Positions 56,742-64,000 of a stretch of DNA of 64,000 bases are shown piece by piece. Numbering within the stretch: the stretch's first letter is position 1; each line of letters starts with the position of its first letter. The notes beneath the pieces are model-generated. The model was given only the letters and a program-made list of their open reading frames with translations, had not been told where the DNA came from and did not search any database. Made by a program: the position numbers and the translations under genes. Source of the stretch: an uncultured Pantoea sp. (GTDB lineage Bacteria > Pseudomonadota > Gammaproteobacteria > Enterobacterales > Enterobacteriaceae); the NCBI GenBank assembly GCA_913778495.1, contig CAJYVD010000015.1, forward strand, positions 124,001 to 188,000. Direction: 5' to 3'.

Positions 56742-58724
56742 ATGTTCGGAAAATTAACACTGGATGCAGTGCCCTACCATGAGCCGATTATCATGGTTAC
56801 GGTCGCCGGTATCATCATTGGTGGTCTGGCGCTGATTGCTGCTATTACCTATTTCGGTAAATGGCAGTATCTGTGGTCTGAATGGCTAACCTCCATCGAC
56901 CACAAAAAACTGGGTATCATGTACATCATCATGGCCTTTGTCATGCTGCTGCGCGGCTTTGCCGATGCAGTGATGATGCGTACCCAACAAGTCATGGCTT
57001 CCGCCGGGGAAGCGGGCATTCTACCCCCCCACCACTACGATCAGATCTTCACCGCTCACGGCGTGATCATGATTTTCTTCGTAGCGATGCCTTTCGTGGT
57101 TGGTCTGATGAACATCGCGGTTCCGTTGCAAATCGGTGCCCGTGACGTTGCGTTCCCTTTCCTTAATAACCTGAGCTTCTGGTTTACCGCTATCGGTGTG
57201 ATTCTGGTTAACCTGTCTCTGGGTGTGGGCGAGTTCGCACAGACCGGTTGGTTGGCTTATCCACCGCTTTCAGGCGCGGAGTACAGTCCAGGCGTCGGGG
57301 TCGATTACTGGATCTGGAGTCTCCAGCTCTCTGGTATTGGTACTACCCTGACCGGTATCAACTTCTTCGTGACCATTCTGAAGATGCGTGCGCCGGGCAT
57401 GGACCTGTTCAAAATGCCGGTATTTACCTGGGCGGCACTGTGTACTAACGTCCTGATCATCGCAGCGTTCCCGGTTCTGACCGTTACGCTGGCACTGTTG
57501 ACGCTTGACCGTTACCTCGACTTCCATTTCTTCACCAATGAAATGGGCGGTAACATGATGATGTACGTCAACCTGATTTGGGTCTGGGGTCACCCGGAAG
57601 TCTACATCCTTGTTCTGCCGGTCTTTGGTGTCTTCTCTGAAGTCACTGCGACCTTCTCGAAAAAACGTCTGTTTGGTTATACCTCACTGGTATGGGCAAC
57701 CATCGCCATCACCGTTCTGTCGTTCATTGTTTGGCTGCACCACTTCTTCACCATGGGTGCGGGCGCCAACGTTAACGCCTTCTTCGGTATCATGACGATG
57801 ATCATCGCCATCCCAACCGGCGTGAAAATCTTTAACTGGCTGTTCACCATGTATCAGGGTCGTATTGAGTTTAACTCAGCGATGCTGTGGACCATTGGCT
57901 TCCTGGTGACCTTCTCAGTAGGCGGTATGACCGGCGTTCTGCTGGCGGTACCGGGTGCGGACTTCGTCCTGCACAACAGTCTGTTCCTGATTGCGCACTT
58001 CCATAACGTTATTATCGGTGGTGTGGTATTCGGTTGTATGGCTGGCGTAACCTACTGGTTCCCGAAAGCATTTGGCTTCACGCTGAACGAAACCTGGGGC
58101 AAACGCGCATTCTGGTTCTGGATCATCGGCTTCTTTGTTGCCTTTATGCCGCTGTACGCGCTGGGCTTCATGGGGATGACCCGTCGTCTGAGCCAGGATA
58201 TCGATCCGCAGTTCCACTCTCTGCTGGTTGTTGCAGCAGGCGGTGCGGCACTGATTGCTTGCGGCATCCTGTGCCAGCTGATTCAGTTCTACGTTTCTGT
58301 GCGCGACCGCGAGCAGAACCGCGACCTGACCGGTGACCCGTGGGGCGGCCGTACGCTGGAGTGGGCAACCTCTTCACCACCACCGTTCTATAACTTCGCT
58401 GTTATCCCTCATATCCACGAGCGTGATGCGTTCTGGGAAATGAAAGAGAAAGGTGAAGCGTACAAGCAGCCAGAAAAATATGAAGAAATTCATATGCCGA
58501 AAAACAGCGGCGCGGCCATTGTTATCGCTGCCTTCATGACGGTCTTTGGTTTCGCTCTGATCTGGCACATTTGGTGGCTGGCAGGCCTCACTTTCCTCGG
58601 CACGATTGTGACCTGGATTGTGAAGAGCTTCGATGAAGACGTGGACTACTACGTTCCAGTTGCTGAAATTGAAAAGATTGAGAAGAAGCACTTTGATGAA
58701 ATCAGCAAAGCAGGTCTGAAATAA
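56742..58724 (+). CDS. cyoB: Cytochrome o ubiquinol oxidase subunit I CyoB
   Basis: A 660-residue catalytic subunit with about 15 helices holding low-spin haem b, haem o3 and copper B. Visible are the [14 protein letters not shown] helix with a haem ligand His, [14 protein letters not shown] with the copper His and cross-linked Tyr of the HPEVY motif, the copper-ligand His pair in LHHFFTMG, and the haem ligand segment [13 protein letters not shown]. It reduces O2 to water with ubiquinol and pumps protons. Its stop shares a base with the cyoC start (TAATG). Confidence 0.98.
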   Translation: MFGKLTLDAVPYHEPIIMVTVAGIIIGGLALIAAITYFGKWQYLWSEWLTSIDHKKLGIMYIIMAFVMLLRGFADAVMMRTQQVMASAGEAGILPPHHYDQIFTAHGVIMIFFVAMPFVVGLMNIAVPLQIGARDVAFPFLNNLSFWFTAIGVILVNLSLGVGEFAQTGWLAYPPLSGAEYSPGVGVDYWIWSLQLSGIGTTLTGINFFVTILKMRAPGMDLFKMPVFTWAALCTNVLIIAAFPVLTVTLALLTLDRYLDFHFFTNEMGGNMMMYVNLIWVWGHPEVYILVLPVFGVFSEVTATFSKKRLFGYTSLVWATIAITVLSFIVWLHHFFTMGAGANVNAFFGIMTMIIAIPTGVKIFNWLFTMYQGRIEFNSAMLWTIGFLVTFSVGGMTGVLLAVPGADFVLHNSLFLIAHFHNVIIGGVVFGCMAGVTYWFPKAFGFTLNETWGKRAFWFWIIGFFVAFMPLYALGFMGMTRRLSQDIDPQFHSLLVVAAGGAALIACGILCQLIQFYVSVRDREQNRDLTGDPWGGRTLEWATSSPPPFYNFAVIPHIHERDAFWEMKEKGEAYKQPEKYEEIHMPKNSGAAIVIAAFMTVFGFALIWHIWWLAGLTFLGTIVTWIVKSFDEDVDYYVPVAEIEKIEKKHFDEISKAGLK

Positions 58725-59341
58725 TGCCAACTGAAACTGTGACTAATCACCACCACGACGCCCATGCGGAGCATGGGCATCACGATGCAGGCGCCAATAA
58801 AGTCTTTGGCTTCTGGATCTACCTGATGAGTGACTGCATTATCTTCGCAACCCTGTTTGCGACCTATGCGGTTATGGTTAATAACACTGCCGGTGGCCCG
58901 GCAGGTAAAGACATCTTTGAACTGCCGTTTGTGCTGGTTGAAACCGCATTGCTGCTGCTGAGCTCCATTACCTATGGTATGGCAGTGATTGCAATGAACA
59001 ACCAGAACAAAGGTTCAGTCATCAGCTGGTTGGCGCTGACCTTCCTGTTTGGTGCCGGATTTATCGGAATGGAAATCTATGAGTTCCATCATCTGATCGC
59101 GGAAGGCTTCGGTCCAAACCGTAGCGGCTTCCTGTCCGGGTTCTTTACACTTGTTGGTACGCACGGTCTGCACGTGACCTCTGGTCTGGTGTGGATGGCT
59201 GTACTGATGTTCCAGATTGCCAAACGTGGTCTGAGTGCAACTAACCGCACCCGCATCATGTGCCTGAGCCTGTTCTGGCACTTCCTGGATGTGGTTTGGA
59301 TCTGCGTATTCACCGTTGTCTATCTGATGGGGGCCATGTAA
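58724..59341 (+). CDS. cyoC: Cytochrome o ubiquinol oxidase subunit III CyoC
   Basis: A 205-residue five-helix subunit of the bo3 oxidase, heme-copper oxidase subunit III type, with a His-rich N-terminus ([15 protein letters not shown]) before the first helix [39 protein letters not shown] is the conserved helix with the THGLHV signature. It stabilises subunit I. Overlaps by one base with both cyoB and cyoD (TAATG junctions), indicating tight coupling. Confidence 0.97.
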   Translation: MPTETVTNHHHDAHAEHGHHDAGANKVFGFWIYLMSDCIIFATLFATYAVMVNNTAGGPAGKDIFELPFVLVETALLLLSSITYGMAVIAMNNQNKGSVISWLALTFLFGAGFIGMEIYEFHHLIAEGFGPNRSGFLSGFFTLVGTHGLHVTSGLVWMAVLMFQIAKRGLSATNRTRIMCLSLFWHFLDVVWICVFTVVYLMGAM

Positions 59342-59670
59342 TGAGTCATTCTGTTAACGAACATGGCGCATCTCACGGTAGCGTGAAGTCCTACATGATC
59401 GGCTTCATCCTCTCTATCATCCTGACGGCGATCCCGTTCTGGATGGTAATGGATGGCAGCGCCTCACACGGCACCATTCTGGGTGTAGTTCTGGTGTGCG
59501 CAGTGGTTCAGGTGCTGGTTCACCTGGTCTACTTCCTGCACCTTGACAGCAAATCAGAGGGTGGCTGGAACATGGTGGCCATTGTCTTCTCCGCAGTCAT
59601 CATTCTGATTGTGGTAGTGGGCTCACTGTGGATTATGTGGAACCTCAACTACAACATGATGGCCCACTAA
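59341..59670 (+). CDS. cyoD: Cytochrome o ubiquinol oxidase subunit IV CyoD
   Basis: A 109-residue three-helix subunit: [20 protein letters not shown], then helices about 20-40, 48-68 and 80-100. It assists copper B binding during assembly. The ATG overlaps the cyoC stop (TAATG at 59339-59343). The upstream frame extension to 59260 lies inside cyoC and is not used. Confidence 0.96.
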   Translation: MSHSVNEHGASHGSVKSYMIGFILSIILTAIPFWMVMDGSASHGTILGVVLVCAVVQVLVHLVYFLHLDSKSEGGWNMVAIVFSAVIILIVVVGSLWIMWNLNYNMMAH

Positions 59671-59683
59671 AGAGTCACGCGTA

Positions 59684-60571
59684 ATGATTAAGCAATACCT
59701 GCAAGTAACAAAACCAGGAATTATTTTCGGCAATTTAATTTCTGTGATCGGTGGATTCCTGCTGGCTTCAAAAGGCAGCATTGATTACTCCCTGTTTCTC
59801 TATTCACTGGTAGGCGTATCATTGGTGGTTGCGTCAGGTTGTGTGTTCAACAACGTGATTGACCGTGATATCGACATCAAAATGGAGAGAACGCGGAACC
59901 GTGTTCTGGTCAAAGGCCTGATCACGGCGAAAGTAAGCCTGGTTTATGCAACCGCATTGGGTATTGCTGGCTTTGCGCTGCTGTATTTCGGTGCGAATCC
60001 GCTGGCCATGTGGCTGGCGGTGATGGGCTTCGTCGTGTATGTCGGCATTTACAGCCTCTACATGAAGCGTAATTCAGTCTACGGCACGCTGATTGGCAGC
60101 CTGTCAGGTGCGGCTCCGCCGGTGATTGGTTACTGTGCAGTCACCAATCAATTCGACGCGGGCGCCCTGATCCTGCTGGCTATCTTTAGCCTGTGGCAGA
60201 TGCCGCACTCCTACGCGATTGCCATCTTCCGCTTTAAAGATTACCAGGCGGCTAACATTCCGGTTCTGCCGGTGGTGAAAGGCATCTCAGTCGCGAAGAA
60301 TCATATTACGCTCTACATTTTGGCGTTTATGATCGCGACGCTGATGCTGACGCTTGGCGGCTATGCTGGATATAAGTATCTGGTGGTAGCAGCCGCAGTC
60401 AGCGTATGGTGGCTGGGAATGGCGCTATCAGGGTACAAAACCTCAAACGACAAAGTTTGGGCGCGTAAACTGTTCGTGTTCTCAATTGTTGCCATCACTG
60501 CGCTAAGCGTGATGATGTCGGTTGACTTCATGACGCCAGCGTCAAAAGACCTACTGACTTACGTTTGGTAA
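59684..60571 (+). CDS. cyoE: Protohaem IX farnesyltransferase CyoE (haem O synthase)
   Basis: A 295-residue UbiA-family prenyltransferase with about nine helices. The first Asp-rich motif is [18 protein letters not shown], and the second region includes [17 protein letters not shown]. It transfers a farnesyl group to haem B to make haem O for CyoB. Last gene of cyoABCDE, 13 bp after cyoD and followed by a strong terminator. Confidence 0.97.
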   Translation: MIKQYLQVTKPGIIFGNLISVIGGFLLASKGSIDYSLFLYSLVGVSLVVASGCVFNNVIDRDIDIKMERTRNRVLVKGLITAKVSLVYATALGIAGFALLYFGANPLAMWLAVMGFVVYVGIYSLYMKRNSVYGTLIGSLSGAAPPVIGYCAVTNQFDAGALILLAIFSLWQMPHSYAIAIFRFKDYQAANIPVLPVVKGISVAKNHITLYILAFMIATLMLTLGGYAGYKYLVVAAAVSVWWLGMALSGYKTSNDKVWARKLFVFSIVAITALSVMMSVDFMTPASKDLLTYVW

Positions 60572-60591
60572 TCCCACACCGTAACCAGCTG

Positions 60592-60622
60592 AAAGGGCGC
60601 GAATTTCGCGCCCTTTCTTTTT
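60592..60622 (+). terminator. Intrinsic terminator of the cyo operon
   Basis: An 11-bp perfect stem AAAGGGCGCGA/TCGCGCCCTTT (60592-60602 with 60606-60616), loop ATT, followed by CTTTTT. Confidence 0.93.
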
Positions 60623-60820
60623 GTTACCACTGCTTAAGAACAATTGTTTTACCCGCCCTGCCCTGCTCAATAAAATAGAGGTTGATGCCCAAAATCATCC
60701 GCGTTGCAGGCGAAGGGTCGTGCGCGATTATCCTCACATCGATTCAGCACAGGATTTCAAAGCGCTCACTCCGCGTAGCTGCAAAGGGACGTCTGACGGC
60801 ACAAACTTACAGAGGTTGGA

Positions 60821-62185
60821 ATGAACGACAATAAAATGACGCCAGTAGAGCTGCGTGCTACATGGGGTTTAGGCACTGTTTTTTCCCTGCGTATGCTGGG
60901 AATGTTTATGGTTCTGCCGGTATTAACGACTTACGGTATGGCGTTGCAGGGCGCCAGTGAAACCTTAATTGGCCTGGCGATCGGCATTTATGGCCTGGCG
61001 CAGGCGATATTTCAGATCCCCTTCGGGCTACTGTCGGATCGCGTAGGCCGCAAGCCGCTGATTGTGGGCGGACTACTGCTGTTTGTGCTGGGCAGCATTA
61101 TCGCCGCCATGACAACGTCCATCTGGGGCGTGATTTTAGGGCGCGCGCTGCAGGGGTCAGGCGCCATTGCCGCCGCCGTGATGGCGCTGCTCTCCGATCT
61201 CACACGCGAGCAAAACCGCACCAAGGCCATGGCGTTTATTGGCATCAGCTTTGGTGTCACGTTCGCCATCGCGATGGTGGTTGGCCCGATCGTCACGCAT
61301 GCACTGGGTCTGCATGCCCTGTTTTGGATGATCGCTATTTTGGCCACGCTGGGCATCGTCATCACCTTATTGGTGGTCCCGCGTGCACCGGGGCACGTGT
61401 TGAACCGTGAATCTGGCATGGTCAAAGGCAGTATTCGCGCGGTGTTAGCCAATCCCAAATTACTCAAACTTAACGTCGGGATTTTATGCCTGCACGTGTT
61501 GCTGATGTCGAGCTTTGTAGCGCTGCCCGGCCAGTTTGAGCAGGCAGGGTTCCCTGCCGCTCAGCACTGGAAAATTTATTTAGTGACCATGCTCGTTGCC
61601 TTTGTCGCGGTGGTGCCGGTCATTATTTATGCCGAAGTCAAACGCCGTATGAAGCGCGTCTTTGTCAGCTGCGTGGCGCTGATCATCATCGCCGAAATTG
61701 TGCTGTGGGGCGCAGCCGGGCATTTTTGGACCTTAGTGATTGGCGTGCAGCTGTTCTTCCTCGCCTTTAACGTCATGGAAGCCATCTTACCTTCTCTGAT
61801 CAGCAAGGAGTCGCCGGCAGGCTATAAAGGCACCGCCATGGGGATTTACTCCACCAGCCAGTTTCTTGGCGTGGCGATCGGCGGCAGCGTTGGCGGCTGG
61901 GTTTTCGGTCATTTCGATGCGCAAACGGTGTTTCTGGTCGGGTCTATCGTGGCCGCGGCTTGGCTGTTTGTGGCCATGTCGATGCAGGAACCGCCTTACG
62001 TCAGTAGCCTGCGTCTGGTCTTGAGCGATGCGGTGTTGGCCGTCCCGAACCTTGAGAAGCGGCTCAAAGCGCAACCCGGGGTCAGTTCGGTATTTATCGT
62101 GCCAGAAGAGAAAAGCGCCTACATAAAAATCGACAGTAAAGTCACCAGCCGCGTTGAACTGGAAGCGCTGCTGGCCAGCAGTTAA
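60821..62185 (+). CDS. yajR: MFS transporter YajR with C-terminal YAM domain
   Basis: A 454-residue drug/proton antiporter-type MFS protein of 12 helices. It has motif A in LLSDRVGRKP (between TM2 and TM3) and the antiporter-type GRALQGSGAIAAAVMALLSD segment. A cytosolic ferredoxin-like domain follows (about 390-454; VSSVFIVPEEKSAYIKIDSK), the YAM domain seen in the E. coli YajR crystal structure. The transported substrate is unknown. The RBS AGAGG is close to the start. It follows cyo after a 250-bp gap, as in E. coli, and converges on adhP. Confidence 0.95.
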   Translation: MNDNKMTPVELRATWGLGTVFSLRMLGMFMVLPVLTTYGMALQGASETLIGLAIGIYGLAQAIFQIPFGLLSDRVGRKPLIVGGLLLFVLGSIIAAMTTSIWGVILGRALQGSGAIAAAVMALLSDLTREQNRTKAMAFIGISFGVTFAIAMVVGPIVTHALGLHALFWMIAILATLGIVITLLVVPRAPGHVLNRESGMVKGSIRAVLANPKLLKLNVGILCLHVLLMSSFVALPGQFEQAGFPAAQHWKIYLVTMLVAFVAVVPVIIYAEVKRRMKRVFVSCVALIIIAEIVLWGAAGHFWTLVIGVQLFFLAFNVMEAILPSLISKESPAGYKGTAMGIYSTSQFLGVAIGGSVGGWVFGHFDAQTVFLVGSIVAAAWLFVAMSMQEPPYVSSLRLVLSDAVLAVPNLEKRLKAQPGVSSVFIVPEEKSAYIKIDSKVTSRVELEALLASS

Positions 62186-62190
62186 GTTGA

Positions 62191-62219
62191 GGGCGTCCCA
62201 AGGGACGCCCGTGTTTTTT
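62191..62219. terminator. Terminator between yajR and adhP
   Basis: GGGCGTCCC (62191-62199) pairs with GGGACGCCC (62202-62210), followed by GTGTTTTTT. It serves yajR; the T-run touches the adhP stop codon. Confidence 0.88.
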
Positions 62220-63258
62220 ACAGCGCCATATCAATAACAATGCGCCCTTCGATTTTTCCGGCGTGCATACGCGCGAAGATATCGTTGATGTTGCTCAGCG
62301 GCTCGACCGCAACGTTCGCTTTCACCTTATGCCGCGCGGCAAAATCCAGCGCCTCTTGCAGATCTTTGCGCGTGCCTACGATGGAACCGCGCACGGTGAT
62401 CCCATCCAACACCATATCAAAAATCGACAGATCGAATTTCCCCGGCGGCAGGCCGTTTAGCACCATTGTGCCGCCACGGCGCAGCATGCCGATGGCCTGC
62501 TCAAAGGCTTTCGGGGAAACAGCGGTGACCAGCACGCCTTTGGCACCGCCAAACTCAGCATGGAACGCGCTGGCCGGATCGCCCTGTCTGGCGTTCGCCA
62601 CCACGCTTGCCCCCAAGCGTTTTGCAAAGGCCAGCTTGTCGTCGTCAATATCTACCGCCGCCACGTTCAACCCCATCGCGACCGCGTATTGAATAGCCAT
62701 ATGCCCCAAGCCGCCAATACCCGAAATCACCACCCAGTCGCCCGGTTTGGTGTCGGTCATTTTCAATCCTTTGTAAACGGTCACGCCCGCACATAACACC
62801 GGGGCAATTTCGGTATCGCTGAGATTGTCGGGAATAATGCCGACATAGTTTGCATCGGCCAGGCAGTATTCGGCAAAGCTGCCGTTGACCGAATACCCCG
62901 CATTCTGCTGGGATAAACACAAGGTTTCCCAGCTATCGAGACAGTGCTCACAGTGACCGCACGCGGAGTAAAGCCAGGGAATACCAACGCGATCGCCAAG
63001 TTTCAAATGCTTGACGCCTTCTCCTAACGCCACCACTTGGCCCACGCCTTCATGACCAGGAATAAACGGTGGAGAGGGTTTAACCGGCCAATCCCCTTCT
63101 GCGGCATGTAAATCGGTATGGCACACGCCGGTGGCGCTGATTTTCACCAAAATTTGCCCTGCGCCGACCTGCGGCACTGGCACATCTTCAATCACCAGCG
63201 GTTGGCCGAAAGCTTTTACTACAGCGGCTTTCATGCTGGTTTTAATCTGCATCGTCAT
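62218..63258 (-). CDS. adhP: Zinc-dependent alcohol dehydrogenase AdhP
   Basis: A 346-residue medium-chain dehydrogenase. The catalytic zinc site is in GVCHTDLH and PGHEGVG, the structural zinc site [15 protein letters not shown] has four Cys, and the NAD motif is GIGGLG in [15 protein letters not shown]. It probably interconverts ethanol and acetaldehyde with NAD(H). The sequence is closer by eye to the proteobacterial AdhP/AdhA type beginning [13 protein letters not shown] than to E. coli K-12 AdhP. The start at 63258 has GGAG upstream and adds MTMQIKTS before the usual Met. It lies 30 bp downstream of the aldB-like gene on the same strand. Confidence 0.93.
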   Translation of the reverse strand: MTMQIKTSMKAAVVKAFGQPLVIEDVPVPQVGAGQILVKISATGVCHTDLHAAEGDWPVKPSPPFIPGHEGVGQVVALGEGVKHLKLGDRVGIPWLYSACGHCEHCLDSWETLCLSQQNAGYSVNGSFAEYCLADANYVGIIPDNLSDTEIAPVLCAGVTVYKGLKMTDTKPGDWVVISGIGGLGHMAIQYAVAMGLNVAAVDIDDDKLAFAKRLGASVVANARQGDPASAFHAEFGGAKGVLVTAVSPKAFEQAIGMLRRGGTMVLNGLPPGKFDLSIFDMVLDGITVRGSIVGTRKDLQEALDFAARHKVKANVAVEPLSNINDIFARMHAGKIEGRIVIDMAL

Positions 63259-63288
63259 CTTTCACGCTCCATTTACACGGATGGGAAT

Positions 63289-64000
63289 TCAGAACAAGCC
63301 CAAAGGCGCGGTGCTGTAACTCACCAGCAAATTTTTGGTCTGCTGGTAAGCGCTGAGCGCCATTTTGTGAGTTTCACGCCCCACACCTGACTGCTTATAA
63401 CCGCCAAAAGCCGCGTGCGCCGGATAGATATGATAGCAATTCGTCCATACTCGTCCCGCCTTGATACCGCGCCCCATGCGATAAGCAAGGTTAGTATCGC
63501 GCGTCCATACGCCGGCCCCTAGCCCAAACTGCGTCTCGTTAGCGATAGCCAGCGCTTCTGCTTCATCTTTGAAAGTGGTTACGCCAATCACCGGTCCGAA
63601 AATCTCCTCCTGGAAGCAGCGCATTGCGTTGGTGCCTTTGATCAACGTCGGCTGAATATAGAAGCCCTGTTCAAGCTCGTGCGCCATGCTGGCGCGATCG
63701 CCACCGGTTAAAATCTCACCCCCCTCCTCTCGCGCGATAGTGATGTAAGAGAGAATTTTGTCGAACTGTTGGCGTGACGCCTGCGCCCCGATCATGGTAT
63801 CGGTATCCAGTGGATCACCCCGGCGGATCGCCGCCACTTTCGCCATCACGCGCGCCATAAATGGCGCATAAATCGATTCCTGGATCAGCGCACGCGACGG
63901 ACAGGTACACACTTCGCCCTGATTAAAAAAGCCCAGCACCAGACCTTCCACCGCTTTGTCGATAAATTCAGGTTCGCCATCCATGACATCCGCAAAATAG
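63289..64000 (-). CDS. aldB: Aldehyde dehydrogenase AldB-like, 5' part outside the window
   Basis: The C-terminal 237 or so residues of an NAD(P)-dependent aldehyde dehydrogenase; the frame is open through base 64000, so the gene continues beyond the window and the Met at 63984 is internal. The catalytic Cys lies in [16 protein letters not shown], the cofactor-contact Glu/Phe motif is [15 protein letters not shown], and the C-terminus YSTAPLGLF is typical of the AldB/ExaC group. It likely oxidises acetaldehyde to acetate, which fits with adhP directly downstream (30-bp gap) as an ethanol oxidation operon. Confidence 0.93.
   Translation of the reverse strand, partial: YFADVMDGEPEFIDKAVEGLVLGFFNQGEVCTCPSRALIQESIYAPFMARVMAKVAAIRRGDPLDTDTMIGAQASRQQFDKILSYITIAREEGGEILTGGDRASMAHELEQGFYIQPTLIKGTNAMRCFQEEIFGPVIGVTTFKDEAEALAIANETQFGLGAGVWTRDTNLAYRMGRGIKAGRVWTNCYHIYPAHAAFGGYKQSGVGRETHKMALSAYQQTKNLLVSYSTAPLGLF

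Overview
The window is a contiguous piece of a GC-rich enterobacterial chromosome. Gene content and order follow the Escherichia coli K-12 segment from ybbO to the cyo operon and yajR almost gene for gene, in inverted orientation. Several features point to the family Erwiniaceae (Pantoea, Erwinia and relatives) and away from E. coli: a DecR/CcdR regulator paired with a CcdA-type cysteine desulfhydrase, a zinc island between acrB and tomB, and the loss of many genes E. coli has here. The lost genes are ybbLM, ybaST, ybaQ, fsr, hemH, aes, mscK, cof, ybaE and the maa region. This assignment is inference; no 16S gene is present. I see no IS element, prophage, CRISPR array, integrase or tRNA gene.

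Layout from left to right. 1-3082: ybbO (cut by the window edge), the co-chaperone cnoX, and the membrane pair qmcA-ybbJ. 3058-6137: the copper-defence pair cueR/copA, with a 19-bp-spacer CueR promoter and a conserved -1 frameshift site inside copA. 6209-13034: ybaP, ybaK, a divergent LysR regulator/PACE efflux pair, ushA and ybaL. 13081-21593, mostly minus strand: gsk, adk, htpG, recR, ybaB, dnaX (with its gamma frameshift signal), apt and ybaN. 21653-22622: priC, a GlsB/YeaQ-type membrane protein and rsmS. 22619-27757: acrR, with a perfect operator, divergent from acrAB. 27854-30865: a zinc-starvation island of two convergent transcription units, each with a Zur-like box. One carries the zinc-free ribosomal paralogues rpmE2-rpmJ2; the other is a zinc/manganese ABC transporter operon that begins with an unannotated 34-codon membrane ORF. 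31068-32396: an AT-rich stretch with an orphan 117-residue ORF, tomB-hha and the 4.5S RNA gene. 32546-43439: atl, ybaY, tesB, the nitrogen operon glnK-amtB with a sigma-54 promoter, mdlAB, decR/ccdA, queC, fadM and ybaV. 43579-52993: a protein-quality-control block (ppiD, hupB, lon, clpX, clpP, tig, bolA), with sigma-32 promoters visible for lon and clpP. 53261-62185: yajG-ampG, the cytochrome bo oxidase operon cyoABCDE and yajR. 62218-64000: adhP followed upstream by the truncated aldB, a probable ethanol/acetaldehyde oxidation pair.

Functionally the window is mostly housekeeping: proteostasis, nucleotide salvage, replication/repair, respiration and multidrug efflux. The condition-specific modules are copper, zinc, nitrogen and cysteine response. 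The least explained items are the 34-aa membrane ORF heading the zinc transporter operon, the 117-aa ORF upstream of tomB, the PACE/LysR pair, and the repeated TGACAC elements upstream of cyoA. Gene and family identifications rest on recalled homologues and visible motifs. No search, alignment or folding program was run.
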